6,287 nt of DNA from an uncultured beta proteobacterium (lineage in GTDB: Bacteria > Pseudomonadota > Gammaproteobacteria > Burkholderiales > Burkholderiaceae_C), in the NCBI GenBank assembly GCA_903870955.1, contig CAIQEX010000419.1:1-6287 (forward strand), given 5' to 3'. Below, piece by piece: positions 5,634 to 6,287 of the stretch (position 1 is the stretch's first letter; every line of letters starts with the position of its first letter). Made by a program: the position numbers and the translations under genes. The notes under the pieces were generated by a model, which saw nothing but the letters and a program-made list of their open reading frames with translations, was not told the origin of the DNA and did no database searches.

Positions 5634-6287
5634 CTACGTGCCGCTCCAGCGCGGTGCGCGCTTTTCTCCGAAGGCGCGAGGGCCTTCTTGTGCGTCCTCG
5701 GATGTGAGCATGGCGCGGTAGTTGCTGAGATCACCAGTGCGCAGGGTCTGGTAGGCCTGAGGCAGTGTTTGGCCTTCGGTTTCACGCAGCACTTCCTTTA
5801 CCGCAGCCAAAGCCAGTGGCGCGTTTTGCACGATCACTGCGGCCATCTCGTGTGCCGTGCGCATCAAGTCATCGGTAGGCACTACCTGGTTGACCAGGCC
5901 CCAGCGTTGCGCTTCCTGCGCCGACATGCGCCTGCCGGTGAGCAGCATTTCCGTGGCAATGGCGCGCGGCAAGCGGCGCGGTAGCCGCAGTACGCCACCC
6001 GAATCGGGAATCATGCCCAGCTTCACCTCGGGCAAAGCAAACTCCACATGGTCGGCGGCGATGATGAGGTCGGCGGCCAAAGCCAGCTCGAAGCCGCCAC
6101 CAAACGCCAGACCATTCACAGCGGCGATGACCGGTTTGCCTAAGCTGAAGAACTCGGTCAACCCGGCAAAGCCGCCGGGTCCATGGTCGGCATCAATCGC
6201 TTCGCCTTCCGTGGCCGCACCCAAATCCCAACCGGCGCTAAAAAAACGTCCGCTGCCGGTGATGATGGCCACGCGCAGAGCCGGGTC
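5634..6287 (-). CDS. caiD: Carnitinyl-CoA dehydratase-like enoyl-CoA hydratase, 5'-truncated
   Basis: The - strand frame is open to the window edge and ends at TAG (5636-5634), giving 217 residues of a crotonase-fold protein. Such enzymes hydrate or dehydrate enoyl-CoA thioesters. The match to E. coli CaiD, as I remember it, is close throughout: [65 protein letters not shown], and the C-terminus [15 protein letters not shown]. The two catalytic glutamates lie 20 residues apart, at visible residues 67 (GGGFELA) and 87 (LPEVKLG), the same spacing as Glu111 and Glu131 of CaiD. This implies that about 44 N-terminal residues lie outside the window. The substrate may be crotonobetainyl-CoA or another enoyl-CoA; many bacteria carry CaiD-like hydratases without carnitine metabolism. 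The partner genes that would decide this are outside the window. Confidence 0.88.
   Translation of the reverse strand, partial: DPALRVAIITGSGRFFSAGWDLGAATEGEAIDADHGPGGFAGLTEFFSLGKPVIAAVNGLAFGGGFELALAADLIIAADHVEFALPEVKLGMIPDSGGVLRLPRRLPRAIATEMLLTGRRMSAQEAQRWGLVNQVVPTDDLMRTAHEMAAVIVQNAPLALAAVKEVLRETEGQTLPQAYQTLRTGDLSNYRAMLTSEDAQEGPRAFGEKRAPRWSGT
5648..5667 (+). terminator. Candidate terminator of the chemoreceptor gene inside the caiD 3' end
   Basis: AGCGCG (5648-5653) pairs with CGCGCT (5657-5662) around the loop GTG and is followed by TTTCT, so the run has four T residues counting the stem end. It lies 19 bases after the chemoreceptor stop, within the final codons of the convergent caiD gene. 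The stem is short but very GC-rich. No comparable site was seen for caiD on the other strand. Confidence 0.4.

Noticed and set aside
5670..5687. GAAGGC/GCCTTC hairpin near the end of caiD
   Set aside because: It is a 6-bp stem with no T tract in a coding region, and is more likely chance pairing in GC-rich codons.
5285..5785. 166-codon open frame on the - strand spanning the chemoreceptor end and the caiD end
   Set aside because: It overlaps two well-supported genes in other frames and has no protein-like features of its own.

Overview
The window looks like chromosomal core DNA from a betaproteobacterium, most likely Burkholderiales and perhaps near Comamonadaceae/Rhodoferax. This placement is an inference. 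It rests on the moderately high GC content, on the purF-metZ-gltX order, on a GluRS with an HLGN form of the class I signature and no zinc site, and on the overall look of the proteins. It does not look like a mobile or phage region: I saw no transposase, integrase, CRISPR array or attachment-site duplication.

Left part (1-2942, + strand): the 3' end of purF (purine synthesis) is followed 8 bases later by metZ (O-succinylhomoserine sulfhydrylase, methionine synthesis), and 3 bases after that by gltX (glutamyl-tRNA synthetase). The tight spacing and poor Shine-Dalgarno sequences suggest one operon with translational coupling.

Middle (2929-3438, + strand): a strong sigma70-type promoter, whose -35 box lies inside the last codons of gltX, drives a tRNA cluster: tRNA-Ala(GGC), tRNA-Glu(TTC) and tRNA-Asp(GTC). 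All three encode their CCA ends. A textbook intrinsic terminator closes the cluster. The synthetase gene therefore sits directly upstream of one of its own substrate tRNAs. The spacer between tRNA-Glu and tRNA-Asp can fold into a small three-way junction with two GCAA-tetraloop hairpins. It is the most unusual structure I could find in the RNA part of the window.

Right part (3439-6287): a small acidic hypothetical protein of 73 residues lies on the - strand. A roughly 300-base AT-richer intergenic region follows, holding several palindromes and a recurring ACAAG/CTTGT word. Next comes a complete methyl-accepting chemotaxis protein on the + strand, starting with GTG. The window ends with a 5'-truncated crotonase-family gene on the - strand that closely resembles carnitinyl-CoA dehydratase (CaiD). 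The chemoreceptor and caiD genes converge with only 4 bases between their stop codons.

Most of the window is ordinary housekeeping sequence. I did not find a convincing new biological system. The points worth a second look are the structured tRNA spacer, the palindrome-rich region upstream of the chemoreceptor, and the small unassigned ORF.
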